NCBI RefSeq assembly: GCF_003337565.1
Contig: NZ_QPJL01000001.1
Location: 124,001 to 188,000, forward strand
DNA: 64,000 nucleotides
Direction of reading: 5' to 3'
Source: Paracoccus lutimaris
GTDB taxonomy: Bacteria > Pseudomonadota > Alphaproteobacteria > Rhodobacterales > Rhodobacteraceae
Shown in pieces: positions 1-11,163 of the stretch (position 1 is its first letter; each line of letters starts with the position of its first letter). The notes below the pieces were generated by a model. That model ran no database searches, was not told where the DNA came from, and saw only the letters and a list, made by a program, of their open reading frames with translations. Both the position numbers and the translations under genes were made by a program.

Positions 1-1816
1 CGGTGGCAATGACCTTGGCGCCGCGGTCATGGCCGTCCTGCCCCATTTTCACCACCAGCATGCGCGGGCGGCGGCCTTCTTCCTCGGCGAATTTCTCGAC
101 GTCGCGCTGGATCTGGGCGAACTCGTCATCGCCTTCGTAAGCCGCGCCGTAAACCCCGGCCAGGGTCTTGACCTCGGCACGGTGACGGCCGAATTCCTTT
201 TCCATCGCCATGCTGATTTCCCCCACCGATGCCCGCGCCCGCGCGGCCTCGACCGCCGCTTCCAGAAGATTGCTGCCAGTGCGCGCCCGGCGCGCCAGCT
301 CGTCCAGCGCCGCCTGACAGGCGGCCTCGTCCCGGGTCGCGCGCATGGTCTTCAGTCGCGCGATCTGCGCCTCGCGCACCTTGACGTTGTCGATATCCAG
401 AATGTCGATCGGGTCCTGCTTGGCCAGCCGATACTTGTTCACGCCGACGATGACCTCCTCGCCGCGATCGATCAGCGCCTGACGCCGCGCGGCGGTTTCC
501 TCGATGCGCAGCTTGGGCATGCCGCTGGCGACGGCCTTGGTCATGCCGCCCATTTCCTCGACCTCTTCGATCAGGGCCCAGGCCTTGTCGGCCAGTTCGG
601 CGGTCAGGCTTTCGACGTAATAGCTGCCGGCCAAGGGATCGACGACATGGGTGATGCCGGTTTCCTCCTGCAGGATCAACTGGGTGTTGCGGGCGATGCG
701 GGCGCTGAATTCGGTGGGCAGCGCAATCGCCTCATCGAGCGCGTTCGTGTGCAGCGATTGCGTGCCGCCCAGTGCCGCCGCCAGCGCCTCATAGGCGGTG
801 CGCACGACATTATTATAGGGGTCCTGTTCCTGCAGGCTGACGCCCGAGGTCTGGCAATGCGTGCGCAGCATCAGGCTGGAGGCCTTTTTCGGCGCGAATT
901 CCTTCATGATCCGCGTCCACAAAAGCCGCGCTGCGCGCAGCTTCGCCGCTTCCATGAAGACGTTCATGCCGATGGCAAAGAAGAACGACAGCCGCCCGGC
1001 AAAGGCATCCACATCCATCCCCGCCGCGATCGCCGCGCGCACATATTCGCGCCCGTCGGCCAGCGTATAGGCCAGCTCCTGCACGAGGTTCGCGCCCGCC
1101 TCCTGCATGTGATAGCCAGAGATCGAGATCGAGTTGAACTTCGGCATCTCATTGCTGGTGTATTCGATGATGTCCGAAATGATCCGCATCGAGGGTTCGG
1201 GCGGATAGATATAGGTGTTGCGGACCATGAACTCTTTCAGGATGTCGTTCTGGATCGTGCCCGACAGCACGGCGCGGGGATGGCCCTGTTCCTCGCCGGT
1301 GACGATGAAATTCGCCAGAATCGGGATCACCGCGCCGTTCATGGTCATCGAGACCGAAACCTTGTCCAGCGGGATGCCGTCGAAGAGAATCTTCATGTCC
1401 TCGACCGAATCGATGGCGACGCCGGCCTTGCCCACATCCCCCTCGACGCGGGGATGGTCGCTGTCATAGCCCCGATGCGTCGCCAGATCGAAGGCGACCG
1501 AGACGCCCTGCTGGCCCGCAGCCAAGGCTTTTCGATAAAATGCGTTCGATTCTTCTGCGGTCGAAAACCCCGCATATTGGCGGATCGTCCAGGGCCGGCC
1601 GGCATACATGGTCGCGCGCGGGCCGCGGGTAAAGGGCTCGATCCCCGGCAGGCTGCCCAGATGCGGCAGGCCCCTGGTATCCTCGGCGGTGTAAAGCGGT
1701 TTGACCTCGATTCCTTCCAGCGTGTGCCAGGTCAGGCTGTCAGGATCGGCGCCTTTCAACTCCTTGCTGGCGAGCTTGCGCCACTCTTCAAGGCCGGTTT
1801 GCGGGCTTTTGGTCAT
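1..1816 (-). CDS. mcmA: Methylmalonyl-CoA mutase, single-chain form (3' end outside window)
   Basis: Coenzyme-B12-dependent mutase that converts methylmalonyl-CoA to succinyl-CoA, the last step of propionyl-CoA assimilation. The first 605 codons are visible from the ATG at 1816. The product begins [16 protein letters not shown]. It shows the substrate-barrel sequences of the family ([20 protein letters not shown] near residue 80, [39 protein letters not shown]). At the window edge it enters the cobalamin domain, where DGHDRG supplies the lower-ligand histidine (DxHxxG motif). Family members are about 710 residues, so roughly 100 residues lie beyond base 1. It lies on the same strand as pccA (3366-5414) and pccB (7694-9226), which feed it. 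What I see is the sequence match; the function follows from the family. Confidence 0.96.
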   Translation of the reverse strand, partial: MTKSPQTGLEEWRKLASKELKGADPDSLTWHTLEGIEVKPLYTAEDTRGLPHLGSLPGIEPFTRGPRATMYAGRPWTIRQYAGFSTAEESNAFYRKALAAGQQGVSVAFDLATHRGYDSDHPRVEGDVGKAGVAIDSVEDMKILFDGIPLDKVSVSMTMNGAVIPILANFIVTGEEQGHPRAVLSGTIQNDILKEFMVRNTYIYPPEPSMRIISDIIEYTSNEMPKFNSISISGYHMQEAGANLVQELAYTLADGREYVRAAIAAGMDVDAFAGRLSFFFAIGMNVFMEAAKLRAARLLWTRIMKEFAPKKASSLMLRTHCQTSGVSLQEQDPYNNVVRTAYEALAAALGGTQSLHTNALDEAIALPTEFSARIARNTQLILQEETGITHVVDPLAGSYYVESLTAELADKAWALIEEVEEMGGMTKAVASGMPKLRIEETAARRQALIDRGEEVIVGVNKYRLAKQDPIDILDIDNVKVREAQIARLKTMRATRDEAACQAALDELARRARTGSNLLEAAVEAARARASVGEISMAMEKEFGRHRAEVKTLAGVYGAAYEGDDEFAQIQRDVEKFAEEEGRRPRMLVVKMGQDGHDRGAKVIAT

Positions 1817-1870
1817 CTTGCATCCTTTCCCATGGCCGCCCGGCTCTTATATTGGGTAAGAGACAGGGGG

Positions 1871-2386
1871 ATGATGAAACTGAAACGGTTGATTTTTCTG
1901 ATGGCGGTGCCGCTGGTTGCGGCAATGGGGGGCAAGCCGGATGGCGAGGCCGAGCAGCGATATGTGCGCGGCGAGGTGCCTGCCGCCCGGGCCGAGGCCC
2001 CGGCGCGCGAGCTGCCCGGCAATGAGCTCAGCGTGCTGGCCGCATCCGAGGCCGATCCGGCGGAATTCATGTGGCAGGCGCGGCCGGTGGTGATCTTCGC
2101 CGATACCGCCGCCGATCCGGCCTTTGTCGAGCAATTGGCCGCCCTGCGGCGCGATCCGCTGCCGCTTTTGCTGCGCGACGTGGTGGTGATCACCGATACC
2201 GACCCGTCGGTAACCAGCCCATGGCGGCAGCAATTGCGCCCCGAGGGGTTTTCGCTGGTGCTGATGGACAAGGACGGGCAGGTCAAGCAGCGCAAGCCCG
2301 TGCCATGGTCGGTGCGCGAGATCACCCGCGCCATCGACAAGTTCCCGCTGCGGCTGCAGGAAATCGGCCGCGCCGGGGTGCAATAA
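1871..2386 (+). CDS. DUF4174-like exported protein
   Basis: A 171-residue protein that starts with a short signal peptide (MMKLKRLIFLMAVPLVAAM). A Pro/Ala/Glu-rich linker follows, then a compact domain that contains PVVIFADTAADPAFVEQ, VVITDTDPS and SLVLMDKDGQVKQRKPVPW. This resembles the DUF4174 family, a thioredoxin-like fold that lacks the usual CxxC. The gene is divergent from the mutase gene, with only 54 bp between the two starts. I chose the ATG at 1871 because a G-rich Shine-Dalgarno-like run (aggggg) ends just before it and the signal peptide begins there. The open frame continues far upstream, but that part is antisense to the mutase. Function is unknown; a periplasmic location is inferred from the signal peptide. 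Confidence 0.75.
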   Translation: MMKLKRLIFLMAVPLVAAMGGKPDGEAEQRYVRGEVPAARAEAPARELPGNELSVLAASEADPAEFMWQARPVVIFADTAADPAFVEQLAALRRDPLPLLLRDVVVITDTDPSVTSPWRQQLRPEGFSLVLMDKDGQVKQRKPVPWSVREITRAIDKFPLRLQEIGRAGVQ

Positions 2387-2494
2387 AGCATCGCAACAGG
2401 GCGTACGCTGCTTACGCGGATGTTGCGATAATCGAAACAAATGACTACCTTTGAAGTGCGGGCCATGCAGCGCCCGCTGGGAAAGGAGCCCGCA

Positions 2495-2689
2495 ATGGCC
2501 AAATCGACCTCGCCGCGCAAAAGTTCGCCCGGGGCTGATGCACCTGCTAGCGCCAAACGGTCGCGGCCGGATGCCGCGACGGCCACGCTGGTGCAGCGGC
2601 TGGCCCGTGCCCGCACCGCCAATGAAATCACCAATGTCATCGGCCTGCGCCCCATCAAAGGTCGCTCCGGTCCGAAGATCGCCTATTGA
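2495..2689 (+). CDS. Small basic hypothetical protein (64 aa)
   Basis: An open frame with a near-perfect ribosome binding site (aaaggag at 2483-2489) ahead of ATG 2495. The product is 64 residues, rich in Ser, Pro, Ala, Arg and Lys at its N-terminus, with a less disordered C-terminal part (LVQRLARARTANEITNVIGL, then RPIKGRSGPKIAY). I do not recognise a family. The strong ribosome site and the coding-like third-position GC support translation. The last 35 bases overlap the 3' end of the convergent gene at 2655-3320. An upstream ATG at 2441 in the same frame lacks a ribosome site. The basic character would fit a nucleic-acid-binding or ribosome-associated protein, but that is only a guess. Confidence 0.5.
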   Translation: MAKSTSPRKSSPGADAPASAKRSRPDAATATLVQRLARARTANEITNVIGLRPIKGRSGPKIAY

Positions 2690-3320
2690 GGCGCGCGCGC
2701 AATTCTTCCAGTTCCTGAGGCAGGCCGGCCGCGATCTGCGCGGCCTCTTCGTTGACCGCCTCATCCAGCAGCGCATCGACCGCCTCATCGCCGCCGTCCA
2801 GACGCGCCGACAGAATCACCATCGCATAACGGCCTGAATAGAGCGTCTCGTCGGTCAGGCTCAGGTAATCCTCGAACATGTCGGCGGCGCGTGCCGGGTC
2901 CTGCACGGCCATCAGCCGCAGATCGCCCGCGAGCGAGGACATGATCGCCAGCAGCCGGTAATAGATCACCACCGGGTCGATGACCCGGGCGGGCAACAGA
3001 TGCACCTCGGCGGTGATGGCGCGAAAGATGCGGTCATTGGCCTCGGTCGGCAGGGCGGGGATATAGCCGCCCTGACGGACCCGCTGGGTCAGGTCGCTTT
3101 GTTCGCCGGGCGATAGCTGCTGGTTTTCCAGCGCCACGACATGGGCGCGGATCTCGGCCAGCACGGCGCGCTGGATGTCGTCCACGCGCTCGGTGCGCAG
3201 TTGCGTGGCCAGACGGCGATTCTGGCGACCATTATAGACCCAGCCGCCCACGGCGACGGTGGCCGCGACCAGCGCCGCCTGCACCGTGGGATTGAGCCAG
3301 TCGTCAAGCGGCGCGGACAC
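2655..3320 (-). CDS. Membrane-anchored hypothetical protein
   Basis: A 221-residue protein with one predicted membrane segment near the N-terminus (about residues 12-30, VQAALVAATVAVGGWVY). A basic stretch (NGRQNRRLATQLRTERV) and a mostly helical, acidic cytoplasmic region follow. No enzymatic motif is visible. The topology, a single anchor followed by a coiled or helical domain, is common in uncharacterised Rhodobacteraceae proteins. It starts 45 bp after the end of pccA on the same strand and is probably cotranscribed with it. The C-terminus is charged and low-complexity (RARLNRRSSDRSDL). I cannot assign a function. Confidence 0.7.
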   Translation of the reverse strand: MSAPLDDWLNPTVQAALVAATVAVGGWVYNGRQNRRLATQLRTERVDDIQRAVLAEIRAHVVALENQQLSPGEQSDLTQRVRQGGYIPALPTEANDRIFRAITAEVHLLPARVIDPVVIYYRLLAIMSSLAGDLRLMAVQDPARAADMFEDYLSLTDETLYSGRYAMVILSARLDGGDEAVDALLDEAVNEEAAQIAAGLPQELEELRARLNRRSSDRSDL

Positions 3321-3365
3321 GGCGCCCCCCTTGCGGCATGCCTGCGGCCGGGGCCTTGGCCGACA

Positions 3366-5414
<2,049 letters not shown>

Positions 5415-5441
5415 GGGCGCTCCCCCCGGGCTGCGGACATG

Positions 5442-5476
5442 AAAAAACCGTCCGTGGCCGCAAGGCCCCGGACGGT
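5442..5476 (-). terminator. Rho-independent terminator after the 5526-5738 lipoprotein gene
   Basis: Read on the minus strand, ACCGTCC pairs with GGACGGT around a GGCC-rich loop and is followed directly by TTTTTT. It lies between the small lipoprotein gene and pccA, so it should separate their transcripts. Confidence 0.8.
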
Positions 5477-5525
5477 CATGAATGAGGTGACTGCGCGCGA
5501 CGTGCGACGCGCGCCGGTCAGGTCG

Positions 5526-5738
5526 TTATTGGCAAAGCCGCACGTCGTCGCAAAGCGCGCCGCCGACCGCACCGATGGCCGCGCCCTTGGCGACGCTATG
5601 GCCGCCGACATAGGCTGCGGTTGCGCCGACACCCGCGCCGATGAGGCCGCGATCCATGTCGGTCGGATTGATGTTCTGGGTGCAGCCGGCAAGGCCGACA
5701 AGACCCAGCCCGAGTGCCAGGACGAGTTTTTTCGACAT
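5526..5738 (-). CDS. Glycine-zipper lipoprotein (70 aa)
   Basis: Small lipoprotein that starts MSKKLVLALGLGLVGLAGC, a signal peptide with a lipobox (LAGC). After the acylated Cys19 comes a glycine-zipper-like stretch (GLIGAGVGATAAYVGG, then GAAIGAVGGALCDD) and a C-terminus with two cysteines (LCDDVRLCQ). Glycine zippers are typical of small envelope lipoproteins that associate with membranes. The gene at 5805-6035 encodes a paralogue with the same tail, so the two look like a tandem duplication. A terminator follows at 5442-5476. The role is not known. Confidence 0.8.
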   Translation of the reverse strand: MSKKLVLALGLGLVGLAGCTQNINPTDMDRGLIGAGVGATAAYVGGHSVAKGAAIGAVGGALCDDVRLCQ

Positions 5739-5804
5739 TTGGTTAGCTCCGGGATGTGGGTGCCGGCGCGCAGGCCAAAGGCGGCGCCGGCTGCCCGGTT
5801 ACAT

Positions 5805-6035
5805 TCAGTAGCGGCGCTGGCAGACGCCGGCGTCGTCACAGAGCGCGCCACCGGCCGCGCCGATGAGGGCGCCGGTCGCGACATCGCCGTCGATCGCTTT
5901 GGCGACCACTGCGCCAGCCACGGCGCCGCCGGCGGCGCGCTGGGTGTCGGGCGAAAGCCCGCTACCGTCACAAGCCGAGAGACCGGCGACCAGAAGAACG
6001 GCGCCGGCAAGGCGCAGGGCGACAGATTTTTGCAT
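5805..6035 (-). CDS. Glycine-zipper lipoprotein (76 aa), paralogue of 5526-5738
   Basis: The product starts MQKSVALRLAGAVLLVAGLSAC, a lipoprotein signal with lipobox LSAC. A Gly/Ala-rich zipper follows (GGAVAGAVVAKAIDGD, GALIGAAGGALCDD), and the tail CDDAGVCQRRY mirrors CDDVRLCQ of the downstream gene. The spacing of the two tail cysteines is conserved between the copies, which suggests a disulfide or a shared binding function. It is on the same strand as 5526-5738 with 66 bp between them, so the two are probably cotranscribed. The shared architecture is seen; no function can be named. Confidence 0.8.
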   Translation of the reverse strand: MQKSVALRLAGAVLLVAGLSACDGSGLSPDTQRAAGGAVAGAVVAKAIDGDVATGALIGAAGGALCDDAGVCQRRY

Positions 6036-6165
6036 AGTTTATTGCCTGTATTATGGGTCCGGGATTGGACCGTCGATGCGAACTGAAACGTCAATATCGC
6101 ATGCGGGGTTCCCTGAAGGAACTGACAACCATGTGAAAAACGGCAGCTACGCGGCAATCCGCCCA

Positions 6166-6582
6166 TCAGCCGCCCCCCTCGTCGTCGTCGAAATCCTCGT
6201 CGTCGAAATCCTCATCGTCCCAGTCGAATTCGGGCGCATCGGCGGCGAAAAGTTCGGGAAAGCCGGCCTCGGCGCGCTTCATGTCGACGCGCAGCAACTG
6301 TTCGTAATCGGTCGGATTCAGTTTGCCGACGGCGATCACCTCGCGGCCCAAAAGCCATGACAGCCGGCCGGCATCCAGATTGCCGCGGACGAAGGGTTCT
6401 TCGCCGAAATGTGCGATCAGCGCCGCAAGAAAGGCCGTGTCGGCACGGCGGTCGGCAACCTTGCGGTCGCGAAAGCGCTCGCGCCGGATCAGCGGCGTGG
6501 CGCCCTTTTTATTGGCGCGGCGGATGGTGAACTGGAAATCGCTGCTGGGAAGACGGCCGGGAAAGCCGCGATGCTTCAGCAT
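6166..6582 (-). CDS. Hypothetical protein with acidic DDEDF-repeat tail
   Basis: A 138-residue soluble protein without a signal peptide. The N-terminal half is basic (MLKHRGFPGRLPSS, TIRRANKKGATPLIRRERFRDRK). The middle has a helical region (FLAALIAHFGEEPFVRGNLDAGRLSWLLGREVI), and the last 20 residues are almost purely acidic, built from a short tandem repeat (DDEDF twice, then DDDEGGG). The repeat is also visible in the DNA near 6180-6215 (gtcgtcgaaatcctc). An agagg sequence precedes the ATG at 6582. I do not recognise the family. The basic-head and acidic-tail layout could serve nucleic acid binding with self-shielding, but that is speculation. Confidence 0.65.
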   Translation of the reverse strand: MLKHRGFPGRLPSSDFQFTIRRANKKGATPLIRRERFRDRKVADRRADTAFLAALIAHFGEEPFVRGNLDAGRLSWLLGREVIAVGKLNPTDYEQLLRVDMKRAEAGFPELFAADAPEFDWDDEDFDDEDFDDDEGGG

Positions 6583-6678
6583 GTTGCGCCTCTTTTCTGA
6601 TAGCTTGCGGAAGAACGCAGGATCAGACGGGCGCGCGGTTGGCGCGGGCCGCCTGGCAGCCCGCGCACGGCATTCGGC

Positions 6679-6813
6679 TTAGTTGGCGCCGTATTTGCCC
6701 TGGTAGACCGGCTCGGGCTGAACGGTCGCAACCGGAACGACTTCCGGTTCTTTTTTGGCGCAAGCGGCGGCGAGGCCAACGAGGACGAGGGCGAGGGCAA
6801 GCTTTTTCGACAT
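6679..6813 (-). CDS. Small lipoprotein (44 aa)
   Basis: A short gene with a good ribosome site (aggag, 9 bases before the ATG at 6813). The product starts MSKKLALALVLVGLAAAC, a lipoprotein signal with lipobox AAAC. The mature part is only 27 residues, Lys/Glu/Val/Pro-rich (AKKEPEVVPVATVQPEPVYQ), and ends GKYGAN. The signal is close in sequence to that of the lipoprotein at 5526-5738. Small alphaproteobacterial lipoproteins of this kind are common and mostly uncharacterised. A strong GC hairpin (6642-6666) follows the stop but has no T-run. Confidence 0.75.
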   Translation of the reverse strand: MSKKLALALVLVGLAAACAKKEPEVVPVATVQPEPVYQGKYGAN

Positions 6814-7006
6814 TGAGTCGTGCTCCTGTTTAGCGGAACGGGATATTCCCGACTGCTCGGTTGAGATTCGGCCGCAAAATACGACCCGGCAAGCATCATA
6901 GCTGTGCCCGTCGCCGGGAAACAGGCTCCCCGCAACCGAAAAGCAGCGGGTTTCAGCCGATGTGGCAGGCTTGCATCATGCGCTGCCGGGGCGGTTTGCG
7001 CGGCCA

Positions 7007-7684
7007 TTACCACGGCTCCCATTCGCAGGCATCGCGATCGGGCGGCAGCCGGAAAGCTTCGAAAAGCTGCACGACATCAGGGTCATAGGCGGCAAAAGGG
7101 ATCGCCTTGTCGGCCAGGCTGATGACGATCTGCGCGGGACGCGGCGCCGGGCTGGCGATGCGCGGCAGTGCCCAATTCTCACAAAGCCACACGACATCCT
7201 GATGTACGGGGTCCTGCGCCAGCACGTCGGGTGCGGCGGGTAGGGCGGGCGCCTCGATCAGTGTATCGGCGGCTTGCTCGGTGCCGTCCTCGGCCATTTC
7301 TCCGGCCTCGGCATCGGGCTGAGCGGTGTCGGCATATTCGGTGGCCGCGCCGGTTTCCCCGCCGGTCTCTTCGCCCGCGACCTCGCCGCTTTCGGTGTCG
7401 ATATCGATGGGGCCGCGCTCTTCCTCTTCGGCGAAATCCGAGGCCGGACCGCTGGTCGAGGGCACGCGCTGCGCCAGATCCGGCATAACAAAGCGGAACC
7501 GCGAGGTCAGGCCCTGACCGCCCGCCGTGTCATGCAGGGTTTCCTGCCAAAAGACCTCCGCGCCCGAGGGCAGGGTGATCTTGACCCCGTTCGGCTTTTC
7601 ATCCGATGCACCGGCTGCCGGCGCCATCAGCACCAGCAGCGCCCCTTGCGCCATCGATTTGCGGATCGTTCTGGTCCCAGGCAT
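7007..7684 (-). CDS. Exported hypothetical protein, DUF6497-like
   Basis: A 225-residue protein with an N-terminal export signal (GALLVLMAPAAGASDE). It has a short globular part (VKITLPSGAEVFWQETLHD, LTSRFRFVMPDLA). A long Glu/Asp/Thr/Ala-rich linker of about 70 residues follows, then a C-terminal domain (VVWLCENWALPRI, QIVISLADKAIPFAAYDPDVVQLFEAFRLPPDRDACEWEPW). The two flanking domains match my recollection of the Rhodobacteraceae DUF6497 family; the acidic insert is unusually long. The gene starts 9 bp after the pccB stop on the same strand, so it is probably in the pccB transcript. No clear ribosome site precedes ATG 7684. An ATG 10 codons later is an alternative. Confidence 0.65.
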   Translation of the reverse strand: MPGTRTIRKSMAQGALLVLMAPAAGASDEKPNGVKITLPSGAEVFWQETLHDTAGGQGLTSRFRFVMPDLAQRVPSTSGPASDFAEEEERGPIDIDTESGEVAGEETGGETGAATEYADTAQPDAEAGEMAEDGTEQAADTLIEAPALPAAPDVLAQDPVHQDVVWLCENWALPRIASPAPRPAQIVISLADKAIPFAAYDPDVVQLFEAFRLPPDRDACEWEPW

Positions 7685-7693
7685 CGCGTCTGC

Positions 7694-9226
7694 TTACAGC
7701 GGGATATTGTCGTGTTTCTTCCACGGATTCGACTGGCGCTTGCCGCGCAGGCTCGCAAATGCGCGGGCCACGCGGAAGCGGGTCGAATGCGGCTGGATCA
7801 CCTCGTCGATGAAGCCTTTTTCGGCGGCGACAAAGGGGTTTGCAAAGCGTTCCTCATAAGTCTGGGTGTGCTTGGCGATCTTGTCCTTGTCGCCCAGATC
7901 GGCGCGCATCAGAATCTCGACCGCACCCTTGGCGCCCATCACCGCGATTTCCGCCGTGGGCCAGGCATAGTTGAAATCGCCGCGCAGGTGCTTTGAGGAC
8001 ATGACGTCATAGGCGCCGCCATAGGCCTTGCGGGTGATGACCGTGACTTTCGGCACCGTCGCCTCGCCATAGGCAAACAGCAGTTTCGCGCCATGCTTGA
8101 TGACGCCGCCATATTCCTGGCTGGTGCCGGGCAGAAAGCCCGGCACATCGACCAGCGTCAGGATCGGAATCTCGAACGCATCGCAAAAGCGCACGAAACG
8201 CGCCGCCTTGCGCGAGCTGTCGATGTCCAGACAGCCCGCCAGCACCATCGGCTGGTTGGCGACGACGCCGACGGTCTGGCCCTCAAGCCGGATGAAGCCG
8301 GTAATGATATTGGCGGCGAAATCCCTCTGGATCTCGTAGAAATCGCCCTCATCGGCGACCTTGTGGATCAGTTCCTTCATGTCATAGGGCTGGTTCGGGT
8401 TGTCGGGCACCAGCGTGTCCAGACTGGCCTCGATGCGCTTGGGGTCGTCAAAGAACGGCCGGGTCGGGGCGTTTTCGCGGTTGTTCAGCGGCAGGAAATC
8501 GACCAGCCGGCGAATCTCGGACATCGCCTCGACGTCGTTTTCAAAGGCGCCATCCGCGACCGAGCTTTTCTTCGTATGGGTCGAGGCCCCGCCCAATTGC
8601 TCGGCGGTGACGATCTCGTTGGTGACGGTCTTGACCACATCGGGGCCGGTCACGAACATATAGGACGTGTCCTTGACCATGAAGATGAAGTCGGTCATCG
8701 CCGGGCTATAGACCGCGCCGCCCGCGCAGGGGCCCATGATGACGCTGATCTGCGGCACCACGCCCGAGGCCATGATATTGCGCTGGAACACCTCGGCATA
8801 GCCGGCAAGGCTGGCCACGCCCTCCTGAATGCGGGCGCCGCCCGAGTCGTTCAGCCCGATCACCGGCGCGCCGTTCTGCATCGCCATGTCCATGATCTTG
8901 CAGATCTTTTGGGCGTGGGTTTCCGACAGCGAGCCGCCGAATACGGTGAAGTCCTGCGAATAGGCATAGACCATGCGGCCGTTGATCGTGCCCCAGCCGG
9001 TGACCACGCCGTCGCCATAGGGGCGGTCCGCCTCCATGCCGAAATCGGTTGAGCGGTGGCGCACGAACATGTCGAATTCCTCAAAGCTGCCTTCGTCCAG
9101 CAGCAGCTCCAGCCGTTCGCGGGCGGTCAGCTTGCCGCGGGCGTGCTGGGCGCCGATGCGCCGCTGTCCGCCGCCCAGTCGGGCCTCGCGCCGGCGCGTC
9201 TCGAGTTCGCCGAGAATGTCCTTCAT
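7694..9226 (-). CDS. pccB: Propionyl-CoA carboxylase, carboxyltransferase beta subunit
   Basis: Carboxyltransferase subunit that moves the carboxyl group from biotin on PccA to propionyl-CoA. The 510 residues start [20 protein letters not shown] at ATG 9226, which has a good ribosome site (gggagggg). Both crotonase-fold halves are present. The N-terminal half has [38 protein letters not shown] and [17 protein letters not shown]. The C-terminal half has the oxyanion region [18 protein letters not shown] and [18 protein letters not shown]. Length and sequence fit bacterial PccB. It is separated from pccA by about 2.3 kb of small genes, whereas in some relatives a PccR-type regulator gene lies in between. 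Possible PccR-type sites lie upstream (9300-9349). Confidence 0.95.
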   Translation of the reverse strand: MKDILGELETRRREARLGGGQRRIGAQHARGKLTARERLELLLDEGSFEEFDMFVRHRSTDFGMEADRPYGDGVVTGWGTINGRMVYAYSQDFTVFGGSLSETHAQKICKIMDMAMQNGAPVIGLNDSGGARIQEGVASLAGYAEVFQRNIMASGVVPQISVIMGPCAGGAVYSPAMTDFIFMVKDTSYMFVTGPDVVKTVTNEIVTAEQLGGASTHTKKSSVADGAFENDVEAMSEIRRLVDFLPLNNRENAPTRPFFDDPKRIEASLDTLVPDNPNQPYDMKELIHKVADEGDFYEIQRDFAANIITGFIRLEGQTVGVVANQPMVLAGCLDIDSSRKAARFVRFCDAFEIPILTLVDVPGFLPGTSQEYGGVIKHGAKLLFAYGEATVPKVTVITRKAYGGAYDVMSSKHLRGDFNYAWPTAEIAVMGAKGAVEILMRADLGDKDKIAKHTQTYEERFANPFVAAEKGFIDEVIQPHSTRFRVARAFASLRGKRQSNPWKKHDNIPL

Positions 9227-9299
9227 GAGCTGCCCCTCCCGCATGGATTTGGACCAAGTTACCGGCTCGGGGGGCAGGCGGGAAGCGGAAAGGCGAATA

Positions 9300-9349
9300 T
9301 TTGCAAAATATGCTATCTCGCGGCGCTGCAAATAGCAAAATTGGCAAAG
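9300..9349 (-). promoter_or_regulatory. Candidate PccR/ScfR operator region upstream of pccB
   Basis: The 162-bp gap between divergent pccB and alr contains the perfect palindrome TTTGCAAA (9300-9307) and three further GCAAA half-sites in the same orientation (9328-9332, 9335-9339, 9344-9348). This A/T-rich cluster is striking in a GC-rich background. TTTGCAAA is the core reported for short-chain fatty acyl-CoA regulators (PccR in Rhodobacter sphaeroides, RamB-related). Control of pccB by such a regulator is an inference; no pccR gene is visible in this window. Confidence 0.5.
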
Positions 9350-9388
9350 TCCCTTGACGGAGCAGGGGGCAGGGGCCATGCCGCAGAC

Positions 9389-10408
9389 ATGGGACTCGTC
9401 ATAGATATTCCGGCCCTCGTGGCCAATTGGAAGGCGCTTGGCGCGCGGGCCGGATCGGCCCGTCCGGGCGCCGTGGTCAAGGCTGACGCTTACGGTCTGG
9501 GCGCGGTGCGCGTGGCGCCGGCGCTCTATCAGGCGGGCGCGCGCGATTTCTTCGTCGCGCTGGCCAGCGAGGGCCGCGCGATCCGTCCGCATCTGGCGGA
9601 TGACGCGCGCATCTTCGTGCTGTCGGGCCATATGGAGGGGGCGGACCTGACCGGGCTGGTCCCGGTCCTGAACAGCCCCGAGCAGTTCTTTCGCGACCGT
9701 GCGCTGCGCGCGCGCGGGCCCTTTGCCATCCAGCTTGACAGCGGCATGAACCGTCTGGGCATGGAGGCCGGCGAATGGGCCGCCATCCGCAGCGAGGCGC
9801 TGGCCGCTGGCCCGCAACTGGTGATGTCGCATCTGGCCTGCGCCGATGAGCCGGACCACGCCGCCAATGCCCAGCAACTCGCCGCCTTCCGCGCCATGAC
9901 CGAGGGCGTGACCGCGCCGCGTTCGCTGGCCGCGACGGGGGGCATCCTGCTGGGGTCGGACTATCACTTCGACCTCGTGCGGCCCGGCATCGGCATGTAT
10001 GGGGCCGAGCCCTTCACGGATGCGCAGCCGGTCGTCACGCTGGCCCTGCCCATCGTCCAGACCCGCGATGTCCGCCCCGGCGAATCCGTGGGCTACGGCT
10101 ATAGCTGGACCGCGACGCGGCCATCGCGCGTGGCGACGGTGGCGGCGGGTTATGCCGACGGGCTGCACCGCGCCCTTGGCCGCGAGGGCAAGCTGCGGCT
10201 TTGGGCGGGCGAGCGCGCCTGCCCGGTGATCGGACGCATTTCGATGGACCTGATCACGGTCGATGTGACCGACCTGCCCGACGTGCCGCCGGCGCTTGAG
10301 ATCCTGAACGCGCGGCAGGGCGTCGATGCGCTGGCCGCGCTTGGCGGCACCATCGGCTACGAGATCCTGACCTCGCTGGGCCGGCGCTACGAGCGGACCT
10401 ATCTGTGA
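9389..10408 (+). CDS. alr: Alanine racemase
   Basis: PLP enzyme that interconverts L- and D-alanine for peptidoglycan. The product has 339 residues from ATG 9389 ([20 protein letters not shown]). The PLP lysine is in [11 protein letters not shown] (about residue 32), and the opposite-face catalytic tyrosine is in [13 protein letters not shown]. The C-terminal beta domain has [16 protein letters not shown]. The open frame extends upstream, but those codons overlap the divergent pccB gene, and family members begin near this ATG. The ribosome site is only moderate (aggggcc). The stop overlaps the GTG start of mlaE (GTGA), so alr and the mla-type transporter genes form one transcript. Confidence 0.93.
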   Translation: MGLVIDIPALVANWKALGARAGSARPGAVVKADAYGLGAVRVAPALYQAGARDFFVALASEGRAIRPHLADDARIFVLSGHMEGADLTGLVPVLNSPEQFFRDRALRARGPFAIQLDSGMNRLGMEAGEWAAIRSEALAAGPQLVMSHLACADEPDHAANAQQLAAFRAMTEGVTAPRSLAATGGILLGSDYHFDLVRPGIGMYGAEPFTDAQPVVTLALPIVQTRDVRPGESVGYGYSWTATRPSRVATVAAGYADGLHRALGREGKLRLWAGERACPVIGRISMDLITVDVTDLPDVPPALEILNARQGVDALAALGGTIGYEILTSLGRRYERTYL

Positions 10409-11163
10409 AGCCGGTCCGGCTGACGGGCAGGGCGGCTATCGGCCTGACCCGGATGATCGGGCGGGTCACGATCTTTGCCGGGCGCGGGCTGGCGCGGGTC
10501 GGCGCGCACCCGTCCGAACTGGCGCGGCAGATGCTGCATATCGGCTGGCTGTCGCTGCCCGTGGTCGGTTTGACGGCGCTCTTCACCGGCGCGGCGCTGG
10601 CCCTGCAGATCCATTCCGGGGGCGAGCGATTTCAGGCCGGTGACGTGGTTCCGGCCATTGTCGCCATCGGCATGGCGCGCGAGCTTGGCCCGGTTCTGGG
10701 CGGGCTGATGGTCGCCGCGCGCGTCGCCAGCGCCATCGCGGCGGAACTGGGCACCATGCGGGTGACCGAACAGATCGACGCGCTGGTGACACTCTCGACC
10801 GACCCGATCGGCTGGCTGGTCTCGCCCCGGCTCTGGGCGGGGGTGCTGTGTGTGCCGGTGCTGGTGGGCGTCGGCGACATCATCGGCATCATGGGCGGCT
10901 GGATCATCGGGGTGCAGGCGCTGGGGTTCAACTCGACCACTTATCTTGCGAATTCGTGGGCTTATCTGGAAAGCTGGGACGTGGTGTCGGGTCTGATCAA
11001 GGGCGCCTTCTTTGGCCTGATCGTGGCGCTGGCGGGCTGCTGGTTCGGGATGCGCGCGGGCGGCGGCGCGGCGGGCGTCGGGCGGGCCACGACGAATGCG
11101 GTGGTCGCGGCCTCGGTCGGGATATTGGCCGCGAATTTCGCGCTGACGGGGCTGTTCTTCTGA
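10405..11163 (+). CDS. mlaE: MlaE-family ABC transporter permease
   Basis: Integral membrane permease of the Mla/Ttg2-type lipid ABC transporters that move phospholipids across the envelope. The GTG start at 10405 overlaps the alr stop. The 252 residues contain the MlaE fold: [64 protein letters not shown] (the conserved helix with the ELG signature), a [18 protein letters not shown] helix, and a C-terminal segment [14 protein letters not shown]. Its ATPase follows with an ATGA overlap. MlaD, MlaC and MlaA partners are not adjacent, so only half the usual system is here. Confidence 0.9.
   Translation: MKPVRLTGRAAIGLTRMIGRVTIFAGRGLARVGAHPSELARQMLHIGWLSLPVVGLTALFTGAALALQIHSGGERFQAGDVVPAIVAIGMARELGPVLGGLMVAARVASAIAAELGTMRVTEQIDALVTLSTDPIGWLVSPRLWAGVLCVPVLVGVGDIIGIMGGWIIGVQALGFNSTTYLANSWAYLESWDVVSGLIKGAFFGLIVALAGCWFGMRAGGGAAGVGRATTNAVVAASVGILAANFALTGLFF

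Noticed and set aside
29..1870. Very long open frame on the plus strand running into the DUF4174-like gene
   Set aside because: It is antisense to methylmalonyl-CoA mutase, whose minus-strand sequence matches the family throughout. High GC keeps the opposite strand free of stops.
6642..6666. GCGCGGGC/GCCCGCGC hairpin after the small lipoprotein gene as a terminator
   Set aside because: A strong stem but no T-run on the minus strand, so it is not called as an intrinsic terminator.
9227..10168. In-frame upstream extension of pccB
   Set aside because: It is antisense to alr. PccB family members begin near MKDILGELE, and a good ribosome site precedes that ATG.
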